In this document: piece after piece, positions 1 through 8,995 of the stretch
How the letters are laid out: each line of letters starts with the position of its first letter
Numbering within the stretch: position 1 is the stretch's first letter
Assembly (NCBI RefSeq): GCF_003598715.1
Contig: NZ_QZFU01000029.1
Span: 62,001 to 126,000 of the forward strand
Direction: 5' to 3'
DNA from: Nocardia panacis
Lineage (GTDB): Bacteria; Actinomycetota; Actinomycetes; Mycobacteriales; Mycobacteriaceae
DNA: 64,000 nt
Notes under the pieces: generated by a model
Told to the model about the DNA's origin: nothing
The model's input: the letters and a program-made list of their open reading frames with translations, nothing else
Databases searched by the model: none
Position numbers and translations under genes: made by a program

Positions 1-953
1 GGGCCGCCGTATCGGCCCTCACGCCCACTGCGGCGCAGGCCGCTCCGGAATCGATAATTGTCTCGGTGCAACAGCAGCAGGGGCGCAGACTCACCATGAC
101 GGTGCATTCCGCCGCCATGGACACCGATATTCCGGTGGATATCCAACGCCCCGCCGATGATTCGGTCCCACGCCCCGTACTCTATTTGCTGCAGGGCGCG
201 GCGGGCGGTATCGACGGCATCACCTGGAAGACCGCGACCGACGCATTCGAGTTCCTGGCCGACAAGAACATCAACGTGGTGAGCCCGATCGGCGGTCCGT
301 TCAGCTACTACGCCGACTGGATCGCCGACGATCCGCGCTGGGGCCGCCAGAAGTGGCGCACCTTCCTCGTCGAGGAGTTGCCGCCGCTCATCAACGAATA
401 CCTCCGGACCAGCGGACTCGATTCGATCGCCGGGTTCTCCATGTCGGGCACCAGTTCGCTGGCCCTCGCCGCCACCACGGGTTCGCGGTATCGCAGTGTC
501 GCCGCCTACAGCGGCTGTGCGCAGATCAGCGATCCGATCGGTCAGGAACTGCTCGACATCACCGTCGGCACGTGGGGCCTGGGTAAACCGGAGAATATGT
601 ACGGCCCGTCCACCGATCAGCGCTGGCGCGACAACGATCCCTATGTGCAGGCGGAGGGGTTGCGGGGTAAATCCATCTACATTTCCAGCGGTGGCGGCCT
701 GCCCGGAAAATACGATGTGTACGACGGGCGCTTCTCCCTGCCCGGTCCCGATGGATTCGCCGCCCAGCTGACGAAGGGCGCGATCATCGAGGCCGCCACC
801 AACTACTGCTCGCGCAATATGCGCACCCGATTGACCGCGCTCGGTATTCCGGCGACCTACGATATTCGTGCGGACGGCACCCATTCCTGGGGTTATTGGG
901 ATGAGGCGCTGCGCAATTCATGGCCGGTGCTCGCCGCGCCGTTGGGGATCTGA
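1..953 (+). CDS. Antigen-85-type mycolyltransferase / esterase, 5' end cut by window
   Basis: Secreted serine esterase of the corynebacterial/nocardial mycolyltransferase family, which moves mycolic acids to arabinogalactan or trehalose outside the membrane. The frame is open from base 3, so the true start lies upstream. The first codons read as the end of a signal peptide (AAQA then APES, about bases 30-50), so the GTG at 66 is not the start. Visible family marks are the nucleophile elbow GFSMSG (about bases 430-450), the PVLYLLQG strand with its oxyanion region, and the C-terminal THSWGYW carrying the catalytic His. The next gene starts 1 base after the stop, so the two secreted lipid enzymes are probably cotranscribed. 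The family assignment is secure; whether it transfers mycolate or is a simple esterase is not. Confidence 0.88.
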   Translation, partial: AAVSALTPTAAQAAPESIIVSVQQQQGRRLTMTVHSAAMDTDIPVDIQRPADDSVPRPVLYLLQGAAGGIDGITWKTATDAFEFLADKNINVVSPIGGPFSYYADWIADDPRWGRQKWRTFLVEELPPLINEYLRTSGLDSIAGFSMSGTSSLALAATTGSRYRSVAAYSGCAQISDPIGQELLDITVGTWGLGKPENMYGPSTDQRWRDNDPYVQAEGLRGKSIYISSGGGLPGKYDVYDGRFSLPGPDGFAAQLTKGAIIEAATNYCSRNMRTRLTALGIPATYDIRADGTHSWGYWDEALRNSWPVLAAPLGI

Positions 954-954
954 G

Positions 955-1884
955 ATGAGTCCATTCGGGCGTGTGAGCCTGTTCACGATCGCATTCGCCG
1001 CGGTGCTCGGTGTGCTCGCGCCGTCGGCGGCGGCAACCGCGCCGCTGTCCCAGCAGGACGTGCCCGCCGGAGTCAATGATCCGCGCTGCGCGCTCTCGGC
1101 CGCGCATCCGGATCCCGTTGTGCTGGTGCATGGTTCGGCTACCGATGTCCAGGGCAGCTTCGCGGTGATGGCCCCCGTGATCGAGCAGGCGGGCTTCTGC
1201 GTCTTCGCCGCGAATATCGGCCGCGCCCCGGTGCCCGCCGATATCGCGAGCGGCCGGGCGGGTATTCCGGGACTGAACGCGATCGAAGCCGCGCTGACCG
1301 GACGCACCGTCCACGGCATGGCCGAGATTCCCGCCATGGCCGACGAATTGACATCCGTGATTCGGATGGTGCGGGAGGCGACCGGCGCACGTCGGGTCGC
1401 ACTGGTGGGACATTCGACGGGCGGCACCGTCATCCGGCAGTACCTGAGAAGCAACGGCGGCGATGCCGTGTCCACGGTCGTCACCCTCGGCACGCCCTAT
1501 CGGGGGTCGACCTGGAACGGACTGCGCGCCGCCTATCCGGAACTGGCGAAGATCGGTCTGGACAATGCGCAGATCGCGACGCAGGTCTTCGGCGCGCCGG
1601 GTCGGCAGCAACTGCCCGACGCGTCTTTGCTCCACGCGCTCAACGCCTTCGGCGAGACCGTGCCCGGCGTTCGATACACGGCCATCGCCTCGCGCTACGA
1701 CGAGGTCATCACTCCGACCGATACCGCGCTGCTCGGCGCGACCGGGGACGGCAATCGCAATATCTGGCTCCAGGACGGCTGCCCGTCCGATTCGGCCGGT
1801 CATTCGCAGTTGCTCGTCGATCCACGATCACTCGCGCTGGTGCTTCAGGCACTGGGCGAGCAGGGCCGCATTCTCCCCTGCTGA
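955..1884 (+). CDS. Secreted lipase of the alpha/beta-hydrolase fold (EstA / lipase class 2 type)
   Basis: A 309-residue exported lipase or esterase. The ATG at 955 was chosen because it gives an N-terminal hydrophobic segment ending in SAAATA, a clean signal peptide; the frame is open further upstream but overlaps the mycolyltransferase. Family marks are PVVLVHGSATD (HG oxyanion motif, about residue 47), the nucleophile elbow GHSTGG (about residue 150), and a C-terminal Asp/His region with AGHSQLL. It follows the mycolyltransferase by 1 base and is followed by a perfect 14-bp hairpin. The substrate is unknown; such enzymes often act on triacylglycerols or cell-wall lipids. Confidence 0.85.
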   Translation: MSPFGRVSLFTIAFAAVLGVLAPSAAATAPLSQQDVPAGVNDPRCALSAAHPDPVVLVHGSATDVQGSFAVMAPVIEQAGFCVFAANIGRAPVPADIASGRAGIPGLNAIEAALTGRTVHGMAEIPAMADELTSVIRMVREATGARRVALVGHSTGGTVIRQYLRSNGGDAVSTVVTLGTPYRGSTWNGLRAAYPELAKIGLDNAQIATQVFGAPGRQQLPDASLLHALNAFGETVPGVRYTAIASRYDEVITPTDTALLGATGDGNRNIWLQDGCPSDSAGHSQLLVDPRSLALVLQALGEQGRILPC

Positions 1885-1904
1885 ATTACCCGCGGCCCTG
1901 ACCG

Positions 1905-1938
1905 GTCCGGCCGATCGAGCGGAGTCGATCGGCCGGAC
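1905..1938. terminator. Bidirectional terminator-like hairpin
   Basis: A perfect 14-bp inverted repeat (1905-1918 against 1925-1938) with a 6-base loop lies between the convergent lipase and DUF4442 genes. There is no T tract. Its position between two 3' ends supports a shared terminator. Confidence 0.6.
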
Positions 1939-1966
1939 GCGGTCGAACTATTGCTTGCGCACGAAC

Positions 1967-2443
1967 CTATTTCGGCGTGATCCAGGTGGTGATGTCGGCA
2001 TGGACGACCTCGAGTCCGGCGCGGTCGAATACCGAGACCGGCACCACGAGTTCGCGCCCCTCGGTGATCTCGGCGAATTCCGGTATCTCGGTCAGTCGCG
2101 CCACCGCGCGCAGCCCGGTGCGCGCTTTCGCCAGGTACCGCACGTTCATCGCCTTCGGAATCCAGCGGTGCGTGCTCGGCACGGTCGCCTCGCTGAGCAT
2201 GCCCATGGCCACCTCGGCCAGATTGCAGGCCGCGATCGCGTGGAAGGTGCCGAGGTGGTTGTGGATACCGAACCATTTGGGCGAGGTGACCTCGCACAGA
2301 CCGGGTTCCAGCCGCACCACGGTCGGCAGCACCGTGCCGAAGTAGGGCACCCGCGCCACCATGCCCAGCGAGAACAGGGTGTGGCCGAGTCGGTTGTCCG
2401 GCAGCTTCTTCCAGCCGCGATAGGTCGCGGTGTCTTTGCTCAT
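1967..2443 (-). CDS. DUF4442 hotdog-fold thioesterase-like protein
   Basis: A 158-residue protein resembling the DUF4442 / acyl-CoA thioesterase-like hotdog family. Visible are KWFGIHNHLGTFHAIAACNLAEVAMG, in short the N-H-x-G-T-x-H-A-x-A-x-x-x-L-A-E pattern typical of hotdog thioesterases, and MNVRYLAKARTGLRAVA. The ATG at 2443 (MSKDTATYRG) is preferred over the longer frame beginning near 2560, because the palindromic operator lies just upstream and the extension has no family character. The gene converges on the lipase. It probably acts on an acyl-CoA or acyl-carrier thioester in the cytoplasm; the substrate is unknown. Confidence 0.75.
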   Translation of the reverse strand: MSKDTATYRGWKKLPDNRLGHTLFSLGMVARVPYFGTVLPTVVRLEPGLCEVTSPKWFGIHNHLGTFHAIAACNLAEVAMGMLSEATVPSTHRWIPKAMNVRYLAKARTGLRAVARLTEIPEFAEITEGRELVVPVSVFDRAGLEVVHADITTWITPK

Positions 2444-2452
2444 ACGCCTTAT

Positions 2453-2468
2453 CTTACTCTCGAGTAAG
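2453..2468. promoter_or_regulatory. Palindromic operator upstream of the DUF4442 gene
   Basis: CTTACTC, two bases, then GAGTAAG forms a perfect 7-bp inverted repeat 10 to 25 bases upstream of the DUF4442 start codon. The shape and A/T content fit a TetR-type operator of the kind used for fatty-acid or lipid genes. No cognate regulator gene is nearby. Confidence 0.5.
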
Positions 2469-2577
2469 TTAATCGCCGGGAACATTTCGCCAAGCGCGAC
2501 GAACGCGCTGCGGATGCCGTCGTCGACTGCTAAATTGTTGCCACTTTCATTGGCGTACAAAGGATTTGGAGAACCGT

Positions 2578-2970
2578 ATGGGAATTCGCAAGGTCGTCGT
2601 CGCGGTGGGTATCGCCCTCGGGGGCGCGCTGGCTGTAGCGACAGGAGCCGGTGCGGCCAACGCTGTGGAACTGGCAGGCCCGAGCCCGGTCGGCATCAAC
2701 GCCACCATCCGCCTCGACCACTCGGACACCGTCGCGCTGCAGAACAGCGGATTGGTCAACGCGCTGACCGTGCCGATGCTCGGCGGCCTCTACAAACTCG
2801 ATCCCGCCTCCGCCATTCCGGATGATCCGCGCTTCCAGCGGGTCGCGGTCACCTTCCGCGACGTTGTTGCCGAGGCTGCGGCCAGGCCCAATGGCTCGGT
2901 GGACATCCTGCTGGTCGATCCGGCCCAGTGGCGCGGCAGCGATCTCGCGGTGGAGCAGTTCCTGAACTAG
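2578..2970 (+). CDS. Small secreted protein of unknown function
   Basis: A 130-residue exported protein that I do not recognise. The ATG at 2578 has GGAG 6 bases upstream; a TTG at 2566 is an alternative. Residues 1-24 are a signal peptide (basic start, hydrophobic core, GAGAANA then VEL). The mature part includes short hydrophobic and acidic stretches and RFQRVAVTFRDVV, with no cysteines. It is divergent from the DUF4442 gene and sits ahead of the S10 operon leader. No function can be assigned. Confidence 0.7.
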   Translation: MGIRKVVVAVGIALGGALAVATGAGAANAVELAGPSPVGINATIRLDHSDTVALQNSGLVNALTVPMLGGLYKLDPASAIPDDPRFQRVAVTFRDVVAEAAARPNGSVDILLVDPAQWRGSDLAVEQFLN

Positions 2971-3432
2971 CGTCGTGACCGGGGGTATGGCCCGGTGCGA
3001 GGAGCCGGATTTGAAGTGTCCGAGGTCGTCGGGCATACTGTTCGGGTTGCCTTGCACCGGGCCATGCCTGTTTCCAGGGATATGCAGCGGATTTCCAGCT
3101 GTTTCTCGGGTGATGGAGTGCGGTCGGACGAGGCGAGCAGTACCCACGTTGTACCCCGCCGGAGATCGGCGCGGGTGCGTCCGGGACAATGTTCAGGGCT
3201 TCGGGATGTAGTTCGAAAAGTATTTCCCGCACTCGAGGACTGAGCGGATGGGCGACACGCCCGACCGCGTGGACCGGAGAACCATGACAGATGAACAGCG
3301 GCGAAGACTGGGCGCGTGCGCGTCAGTCGCGGTCTCCACTGACCGTCTTCGTGTGTTCGGGCTGTGCAAATGAGGGTGGTACGGAAGCCGGCTTCCGGAT
3401 CACGAAGGTAAGCGGAGAAAAGGACACTTAGC
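2971..3432 (+). other. S10 operon upstream region and long 5' leader
   Basis: About 460 bases with no credible gene. It holds a promoter at 3011-3039 and, if transcription starts near 3046, a leader of nearly 390 bases before rpsJ. The short frames seen here do not show ribosomal or other family features. The GTG start of rpsJ is preceded by an AGAAAAGGA ribosome-binding site at about 3416-3424. Confidence 0.6.
3011..3039 (+). promoter_or_regulatory. Predicted promoter of the S10 ribosomal operon
   Basis: TTGAAG (3011-3016), a 17-base spacer and CATACT (3034-3039). The downstream bases GTTCGGGTTGCCTTG (3040-3054) match the initial transcribed region of the L14 and S8 operon promoters at 53474 and 55215. 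Confidence 0.65.
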
Positions 3433-3738
3433 GTGGCGGGACAAAAGATCCGCATCAGGCTCAAGGCCTATGACCACGAGGCGATCGACGCGTCTGCGCG
3501 CAAGATCGTCGAGACGGTGACCCGCACCGGTGCCCGCGTCGTCGGGCCGGTGCCGTTGCCCACCGAGAAGAACGTGTACTGCGTCATCCGTTCGCCGCAC
3601 AAGTACAAGGACTCGCGCGAGCACTTCGAGATGCGCACGCACAAGCGGCTGATCGACATCCTCGACCCGACGCCGAAGACCGTCGACGCGCTCATGCGCA
3701 TCGATCTTCCGGCCAGCGTCGACGTCAACATTCAGTGA
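3433..3738 (+). CDS. rpsJ: 30S ribosomal protein S10
   Basis: First gene of the S10 operon; 101 residues, the standard length. It starts at GTG with a purine-rich site about 8 bases upstream. The N-terminus QKIRIRLKAYDH and the region PTEKNVYCVIRSPHKYKDSREHFEMRTHKRLIDI are diagnostic of S10, which assembles in the head of the 30S subunit and is also the NusE antitermination factor. It is 14 bases ahead of rplC. Confidence 0.99.
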   Translation: MAGQKIRIRLKAYDHEAIDASARKIVETVTRTGARVVGPVPLPTEKNVYCVIRSPHKYKDSREHFEMRTHKRLIDILDPTPKTVDALMRIDLPASVDVNIQ

Positions 3739-3752
3739 CGGGGACTCGAGAT

Positions 3753-4418
3753 ATGACTGACAACAAGAACCGGCCCGCAGCCGGACTCCTGGGCACCAAG
3801 CTCGGTATGACCCAGGTCTTCGACGAGAAGAACCGCGTCGTTCCGGTCACCGTCATCAAGGCGGGTCCGAACGTCGTCACCCAGATCCGCACCGTGGAGC
3901 GCGACGGCTACAGCGCCGTGCAGATCGCCTTCGGCGCGATCGACCCCCGCAAGGTGAACAAGCCCACCTCGGGTCAGTTCGCCAAGGCGGGCGTCACCCC
4001 GCGCCGCCACGTCGCCGAGATCCGCGTCGCCGACGCCTCCGGCTTCGAGGTCGGCCAGGAACTGGGCGCCGAGGTGTTCGAAGAGGGCACCTACGTCGAC
4101 GTGACCGGCACCAGCAAGGGCAAGGGCTTCGCGGGCACCATGAAGCGCCACGGCTTCAGCGGCCAGGGCGCCTCGCACGGTGCGCAGGCCGTACACCGCC
4201 GTCCGGGCTCCATCGGTGGCTGCGCCACCCCCGGTCGCGTGTTCAAGGGCATGCGCATGTCGGGCCGTATGGGCAACGACCGCGTCACCACGCAGAACCT
4301 CTCGGTGCACAAGATCGACGCCGAGAACGGCCTGCTCCTGATCAAGGGTGCGATCCCCGGCCGCAAGGGCGGCGTCGTGATCGTCAAGAGCGCCGTGAAG
4401 GGTGGTGCGCACGCATGA
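3753..4418 (+). CDS. rplC: 50S ribosomal protein L3
   Basis: 221 residues. The ATG at 3753 (MTDNKNRP) is chosen over an in-frame upstream GTG because L3 proteins begin shortly before GLLGTKLGMTQVF. The loop with GFAGTMKRHGFSGQGASHGA and GRMGNDRVTTQNL is diagnostic. L3 is an early assembly protein near the peptidyl transferase centre. The stop overlaps the rplD start by 4 bases, consistent with translational coupling. Confidence 0.99.
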   Translation: MTDNKNRPAAGLLGTKLGMTQVFDEKNRVVPVTVIKAGPNVVTQIRTVERDGYSAVQIAFGAIDPRKVNKPTSGQFAKAGVTPRRHVAEIRVADASGFEVGQELGAEVFEEGTYVDVTGTSKGKGFAGTMKRHGFSGQGASHGAQAVHRRPGSIGGCATPGRVFKGMRMSGRMGNDRVTTQNLSVHKIDAENGLLLIKGAIPGRKGGVVIVKSAVKGGAHA

Positions 4419-5098
4419 CCAGCTCCGCAGTGAGCACGGAGAAGACCAATCTCGTGCTGCCGGTCAAGGAGCCGGGTGGTAAGACCAACGGCACCGTCGA
4501 ACTCCCCGCGGAGATCTTCGACGTGACCGCGAACATCGCGCTGATGCACCAGGTGGTCGTCGCGCAGTTGGCCGCGGCCCGCCAGGGCACCCATTCGACC
4601 AAGACTCGTGGCCAGGTCTCCGGCGGCGGCAAGAAGCCGTACCGCCAGAAGGGCACCGGCCGCGCCCGTCAGGGCTCGACCCGCGCGCCGCAGTTCGCAG
4701 GCGGTGGCACCGTGCACGGCCCGCAGCCGCGCGACTACAGCCAGCGCACCCCGAAGAAGATGAAGATCGCCGCCCTGCGTGGCGCGCTGTCGGATCGGGC
4801 GCGCAACGAGCGCATCCACGTCATCAGCGAGCTGGTGGCCGGGCAGACCCCGTCGACCAAGACCGCCAAGACCTTCCTGGCCGAACTCTCGGACCGCAAG
4901 AAGCTCCTGGTCGTCGTCGGTCGCGAGGATCTGGCCGCGTGGAAGAGCGTGGCGAACCTGCAGAACGTGCAGCCGATCGCCCCGGATCAGCTCAACACCT
5001 ACGACGTCCTCAACTCCGACGACGTGGTGTTCAGTGTCGAGGCTTTGAACGCTTTTGTTCACGGCCCCGCCGAGGCGGCCCAGGAGGAGAGCAAGTGA
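4415..5098 (+). CDS. rplD: 50S ribosomal protein L4
   Basis: 227 residues. It begins in the ATGA overlap with rplC. The loop region with TRGQVSGGGKKPYRQKGTGRARQGSTRAPQ (about residues 63-92) is diagnostic; it lines the exit tunnel. L4 binds 23S rRNA and in some bacteria also represses the S10 operon. The actinobacterial N-terminal extension (about residues 1-20) is present. The last codon overlaps the GTG of rplW. Confidence 0.98.
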   Translation: MTSSAVSTEKTNLVLPVKEPGGKTNGTVELPAEIFDVTANIALMHQVVVAQLAAARQGTHSTKTRGQVSGGGKKPYRQKGTGRARQGSTRAPQFAGGGTVHGPQPRDYSQRTPKKMKIAALRGALSDRARNERIHVISELVAGQTPSTKTAKTFLAELSDRKKLLVVVGREDLAAWKSVANLQNVQPIAPDQLNTYDVLNSDDVVFSVEALNAFVHGPAEAAQEESK

Positions 5099-5400
5099 CC
5101 ACCATCGCCGACCCCCGCGACATTCTGCTTGCGCCGGTCATCTCGGAGAAGTCCTACGGGCTGATCGAGGAGGGCACCTACACCTTCCTGGTGCACCCGG
5201 ACTCGAACAAGACGCAGATCAAGATCGCCGTCCAGAAGGTCTTCGGTGTCAAGGTCACCAGCGTCAACACCGCCAACCGTCAGGGCAAGCGCAAGCGGAC
5301 CCGCTCCGGTTACGGCAAGCGCAAGGACACCAAGCGCGCGCTCGTGACCATCTCGGCCGACAGCAAGCCCATCGAGATCTTCGGAGGCCCGGTCGCGTAA
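5095..5400 (+). CDS. rplW: 50S ribosomal protein L23
   Basis: 101 residues from GTG 5095, which overlaps the rplD stop by 4 bases; the AGGAGGAG site lies inside the end of rplD. The sequences DILLAPVISEKSYG and TQIKIAVQKVFGVKVTSVNT are diagnostic. L23 sits at the tunnel exit and is the docking site for trigger factor and SRP. Confidence 0.98.
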   Translation: MTTIADPRDILLAPVISEKSYGLIEEGTYTFLVHPDSNKTQIKIAVQKVFGVKVTSVNTANRQGKRKRTRSGYGKRKDTKRALVTISADSKPIEIFGGPVA

Positions 5401-5433
5401 GCGGACGGGAATCCAGAAAGTAGAGAAGAACTC

Positions 5434-6270
5434 ATGGCAATCCGTAAATACAAGCCGACAACGCCGGGCCGCCGCGGCGCGAGTGTCTCCGATTTCGCCG
5501 AGATCACCCGCTCCACCCCGGAGAAGTCGCTGCTGCGCCCGCTGACCAAGACCGGCGGCCGCAACGCGCACGGCCGGATCACCACCCGGCATCGCGGTGG
5601 CGGCCACAAGCGTGCCTACCGTCTGATCGACTTCCGTCGACTGGACAAGGACGGCATCCCGGCCAAGGTCGCGCACATCGAATACGACCCGAACCGCACC
5701 GCGAATATCGCGCTGCTGCACTTCCGGGACGGCGAGAAGCGCTACATCCTGGCGCCCAAGGGCATCCAGCAGGGCACCCCGATCGAGTCCGGCCCCACGG
5801 CCGACATCAAGCCGGGTAACAACCTGCCGCTGCGCAACATCCCCACCGGTACCACCATCCACAATGTGGAACTGCGTCCCGGCGGCGGTGCCAAGCTGGC
5901 GCGCGCGGCAGGCATGAGCATCCAGCTGCTCGGCAAGGAAGGCCCCTACGCCACCCTGCGTATGCCCTCCGGCGAGATCCGTCGCGTCGACGTGCGCTGC
6001 CGCGCCACCGTCGGCGAGGTCGGCAACGCCGAACAGTCGAACATCAACTGGGGTAAAGCGGGCCGTATGCGCTGGAAGGGCCGCCGCCCAACCGTCCGCG
6101 GTGTCGTGATGAACCCGGTCGACCACCCGCACGGCGGTGGTGAGGGCAAGACCTCCGGTGGTCGCCACCCGGTCTCGCCCTGGGGTCAGCCGGAAGGCCG
6201 CACCCGCAAGCCCAACCGCCCGAGCGACAAGCTCATCGTCCGCCGTCGCAAGACCGGCAAGAAGCGCTGA
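5434..6270 (+). CDS. rplB: 50S ribosomal protein L2
   Basis: 278 residues, normal length. It begins MAIRKYKPTTPGRRG and contains the conserved C-terminal NPVDHPHGGGEGKTSGGRHPV segment that approaches the peptidyl transferase centre. There is a 33-base gap after rplW with its own ribosome-binding site (AGAAAGTAGAGAAG). Confidence 0.99.
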   Translation: MAIRKYKPTTPGRRGASVSDFAEITRSTPEKSLLRPLTKTGGRNAHGRITTRHRGGGHKRAYRLIDFRRLDKDGIPAKVAHIEYDPNRTANIALLHFRDGEKRYILAPKGIQQGTPIESGPTADIKPGNNLPLRNIPTGTTIHNVELRPGGGAKLARAAGMSIQLLGKEGPYATLRMPSGEIRRVDVRCRATVGEVGNAEQSNINWGKAGRMRWKGRRPTVRGVVMNPVDHPHGGGEGKTSGGRHPVSPWGQPEGRTRKPNRPSDKLIVRRRKTGKKR

Positions 6271-6285
6271 AGGAGGAGGTAAGAA

Positions 6286-6567
6286 ATGCCACGCAGCCTC
6301 AAAAAGGGCCCGTTCGTCGACGACCACCTCCTGGCGAAGGTGGACACCCAGAACGAGAAGGGCACCAAGCAGGTCATCAAGACCTGGTCGCGTCGTTCGA
6401 CCATCATCCCCGATTTCATCGGGCACACCTTCGCGGTGCATGACGGTCGCAAGCACGTCCCGGTGTTCATCTCGGACAATATGGTCGGACACAAGCTCGG
6501 TGAGTTCGCGCCGACCAGGACGTTCAAGAGCCACGTCAAGGAAGATCGGAAGAGCAAGCGGCGATGA
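6286..6567 (+). CDS. rpsS: 30S ribosomal protein S19
   Basis: 93 residues with MPRSLKKGPFVDDHLL and STIIPDFIGHTFAVHDGRKHVPVFI, both diagnostic. A strong AGGAGG precedes the ATG by 6-8 bases. It forms a complex with S13 in the 30S head. The end overlaps rplV by 4 bases. Confidence 0.99.
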   Translation: MPRSLKKGPFVDDHLLAKVDTQNEKGTKQVIKTWSRRSTIIPDFIGHTFAVHDGRKHVPVFISDNMVGHKLGEFAPTRTFKSHVKEDRKSKRR

Positions 6568-6962
6568 CCACTGAGACTCAGAATCCGACCGCGCGCGCGA
6601 CCGCGAAGCATGTCCGCGTCACTCCGATGAAGGCTCGCCGTGTCGTGGACCTGGTCCGTGGCAAGCGGGTCGAGGACGCGCTGAACATCCTGAAGTTCGC
6701 GCCGCAGGCCGCCAGCACCCCGGTCGCCAAGGTCGTCGCCTCGGCGGCGGCCAACGCGGAAAACAACCTGGGCCTGAACCCGGCCACCCTGGTCATCTCG
6801 ACGGCTTATGTCGACGAGGGCGCGACCATGAAGCGTTTCCAGCCGCGTGCCCAGGGCCGCGCGTTCCGGATCCGCAAGCGCACCAGCCACATCACCATCG
6901 AGGTCGAGAGCGTGCCCACCGCCGCCCCGGCTCGCAGCCGCCGGAAGGGAGGGGCAAAGTAA
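6564..6962 (+). CDS. rplV: 50S ribosomal protein L22
   Basis: 132 residues, starting in the ATGA overlap with rpsS. The KHVRVTPMKARRVVDLVRGK start and the C-terminal beta-hairpin region FQPRAQGRAFRIRKRTSHITI are diagnostic; the hairpin lines the exit tunnel and is a macrolide-resistance site. A short basic C-terminal tail follows. The stop directly abuts rpsC. Confidence 0.99.
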   Translation: MTTETQNPTARATAKHVRVTPMKARRVVDLVRGKRVEDALNILKFAPQAASTPVAKVVASAAANAENNLGLNPATLVISTAYVDEGATMKRFQPRAQGRAFRIRKRTSHITIEVESVPTAAPARSRRKGGAK

Positions 6963-7751
<789 letters not shown>

Positions 7752-7754
7752 CGC

Positions 7755-8171
7755 ATGCTGATGCCTCGCAAGGTGAAGTTCCGCAAGCAGCATCACCCCG
7801 GTCGGTCCGGTATGGCCAAGGGCGGCACCGCAGTGTCGTTCGGCGATTTCGGCATCCAGGCGCTGGAGCCCGCGTACGTGACCAACCGGCAGATCGAGTC
7901 GGCGCGTATCGCGATGACGCGCCACATCCGCCGTGGCGGCAAGATCTGGATCAATATCTACCCGGATCGCCCGCTGACCAAGAAGCCCGCCGAGACCCGC
8001 ATGGGTTCCGGTAAGGGTTCGCCCGAGTGGTGGGTCGCGAACGTCAAGCCCGGTCGGGTGATGTTCGAGATGTCCTACCCGAATGAGGAGACCGCTCGCG
8101 AGGCGCTGCGCCGCGCGATGCACAAGCTCCCGATGAAGTGCAGGATCGTGACCAGGGAGGAGCAGTTCTGA
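7755..8171 (+). CDS. rplP: 50S ribosomal protein L16
   Basis: 138 residues. It begins MLMPRKVKFRKQHHP, so the first ATG is right. The GMAKGGTAVSFGDFG and MGSGKGSPEWWVANVKPGRV segments are diagnostic. L16 organises the A-site region. Its stop shares one base with the rpmC start (TGATG). Confidence 0.99.
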   Translation: MLMPRKVKFRKQHHPGRSGMAKGGTAVSFGDFGIQALEPAYVTNRQIESARIAMTRHIRRGGKIWINIYPDRPLTKKPAETRMGSGKGSPEWWVANVKPGRVMFEMSYPNEETAREALRRAMHKLPMKCRIVTREEQF

Positions 8172-8413
8172 TGGCTACCGGTACTCCGGCCGCAGAGTTG
8201 CGTGAGCTCAACGAGGAGGAGCTCGTCGCCCGCCTGCGTGAGTCGAAGGAAGAGCTTTTCAACTTGCGCTTCCAGATGGCGACGGGTCAGCTGGACAACA
8301 ACCGTCGCCTGCGCGTCGTTCGGCACGAGATCGCGCGTATCTACACGGTCATGCGTGAGCGCGAGCTCGGTCTGGCCACTGGCCCCGCCGACGACAAGGG
8401 AGATGCGGCATGA
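8171..8413 (+). CDS. rpmC: 50S ribosomal protein L29
   Basis: 80 residues from the ATG at 8171, which lies in the stop/start overlap with rplP. ELRELNEEELVARLRESKEELFNLRFQMATGQL is a typical L29 helix pair, and RVVRHEIARIYTVMRERE completes it. It sits near the tunnel exit next to L23. Confidence 0.98.
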   Translation: MATGTPAAELRELNEEELVARLRESKEELFNLRFQMATGQLDNNRRLRVVRHEIARIYTVMRERELGLATGPADDKGDAA

Positions 8414-8685
8414 CCGACGAGTTGAAGAAAGAAGAGCGCGGCAGCCGCAAGATTCGGATCGGCTACGTCGTCTCGGACAAGATGAACAAGACGATCGTGG
8501 TCGAGCTGGAGGACCGGGTCAAGCACCCGCTCTACGGCAAGATCATCCGCACCACCTCCAAGGTGAAGGCGCACGACGAGAACGAGGTAGCCGGCATCGG
8601 CGACCGCGTCCAGCTGATGGAAACCCGTCCGCTGTCGGCCACCAAGCGCTGGCGCCTGGTGGAGGTCCTGGAGAAGGCCAAGTAG
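8410..8685 (+). CDS. rpsQ: 30S ribosomal protein S17
   Basis: 91 residues, starting in a 4-base overlap with rpmC. RKIRIGYVVSDKMNKTIVVELEDRVKHPLYGKI and GDRVQLMETRPLSATKRWRLVEV are diagnostic of S17, an early 16S rRNA binder. It is the last gene of this unit. The usual next gene, rplN, lies about 45 kb away at 53684. Confidence 0.99.
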   Translation: MTDELKKEERGSRKIRIGYVVSDKMNKTIVVELEDRVKHPLYGKIIRTTSKVKAHDENEVAGIGDRVQLMETRPLSATKRWRLVEVLEKAK

Positions 8686-8712
8686 TCTTCCCCCGACCAA
8701 GGTCGTAAAACA

Positions 8713-8745
8713 CAGGCCCGCTTCCCTTTCCGGGAGGCGGGCCTG
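8713..8745 (+). terminator. Terminator of the S10 operon
   Basis: A 14-bp stem (8713-8726 against 8732-8745, one G-U pair in RNA) with a 5-base loop, followed by CGTGC and TTTT at 8751-8754. It lies 27 bases after the rpsQ stop. The 8686-8995 gap holds nothing else that I can support. Confidence 0.8.
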
Positions 8746-8995
8746 CGTGCTTTTCGACATGTTCGGTGCTCCGTGAGGTGATGCGGCCTCTCGGCAAGGT
8801 TCTCGGTGGCAGTAGCCTGTGCCCGAACCGAGCAACATCCCCGGAATTTCCTTCCGGGATTTGTCCGACTCGAGGTGGATGATCATGCGGACCGCTCCTG
8901 TCGACTATTGGCGTTGACCTAGCGGAACACGCACGGCAGTCCCTCGTTTGCCCTGCAATCCCTTGCTCGACGTATGCGAATCGCGAGGTAGCGAA

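Noticed and set aside
8686..8995. Inverted repeat after rpsQ as the end of a mobile element
   Set aside because: It has a terminator shape and T tail, no transposase is near, and no target duplication is visible.
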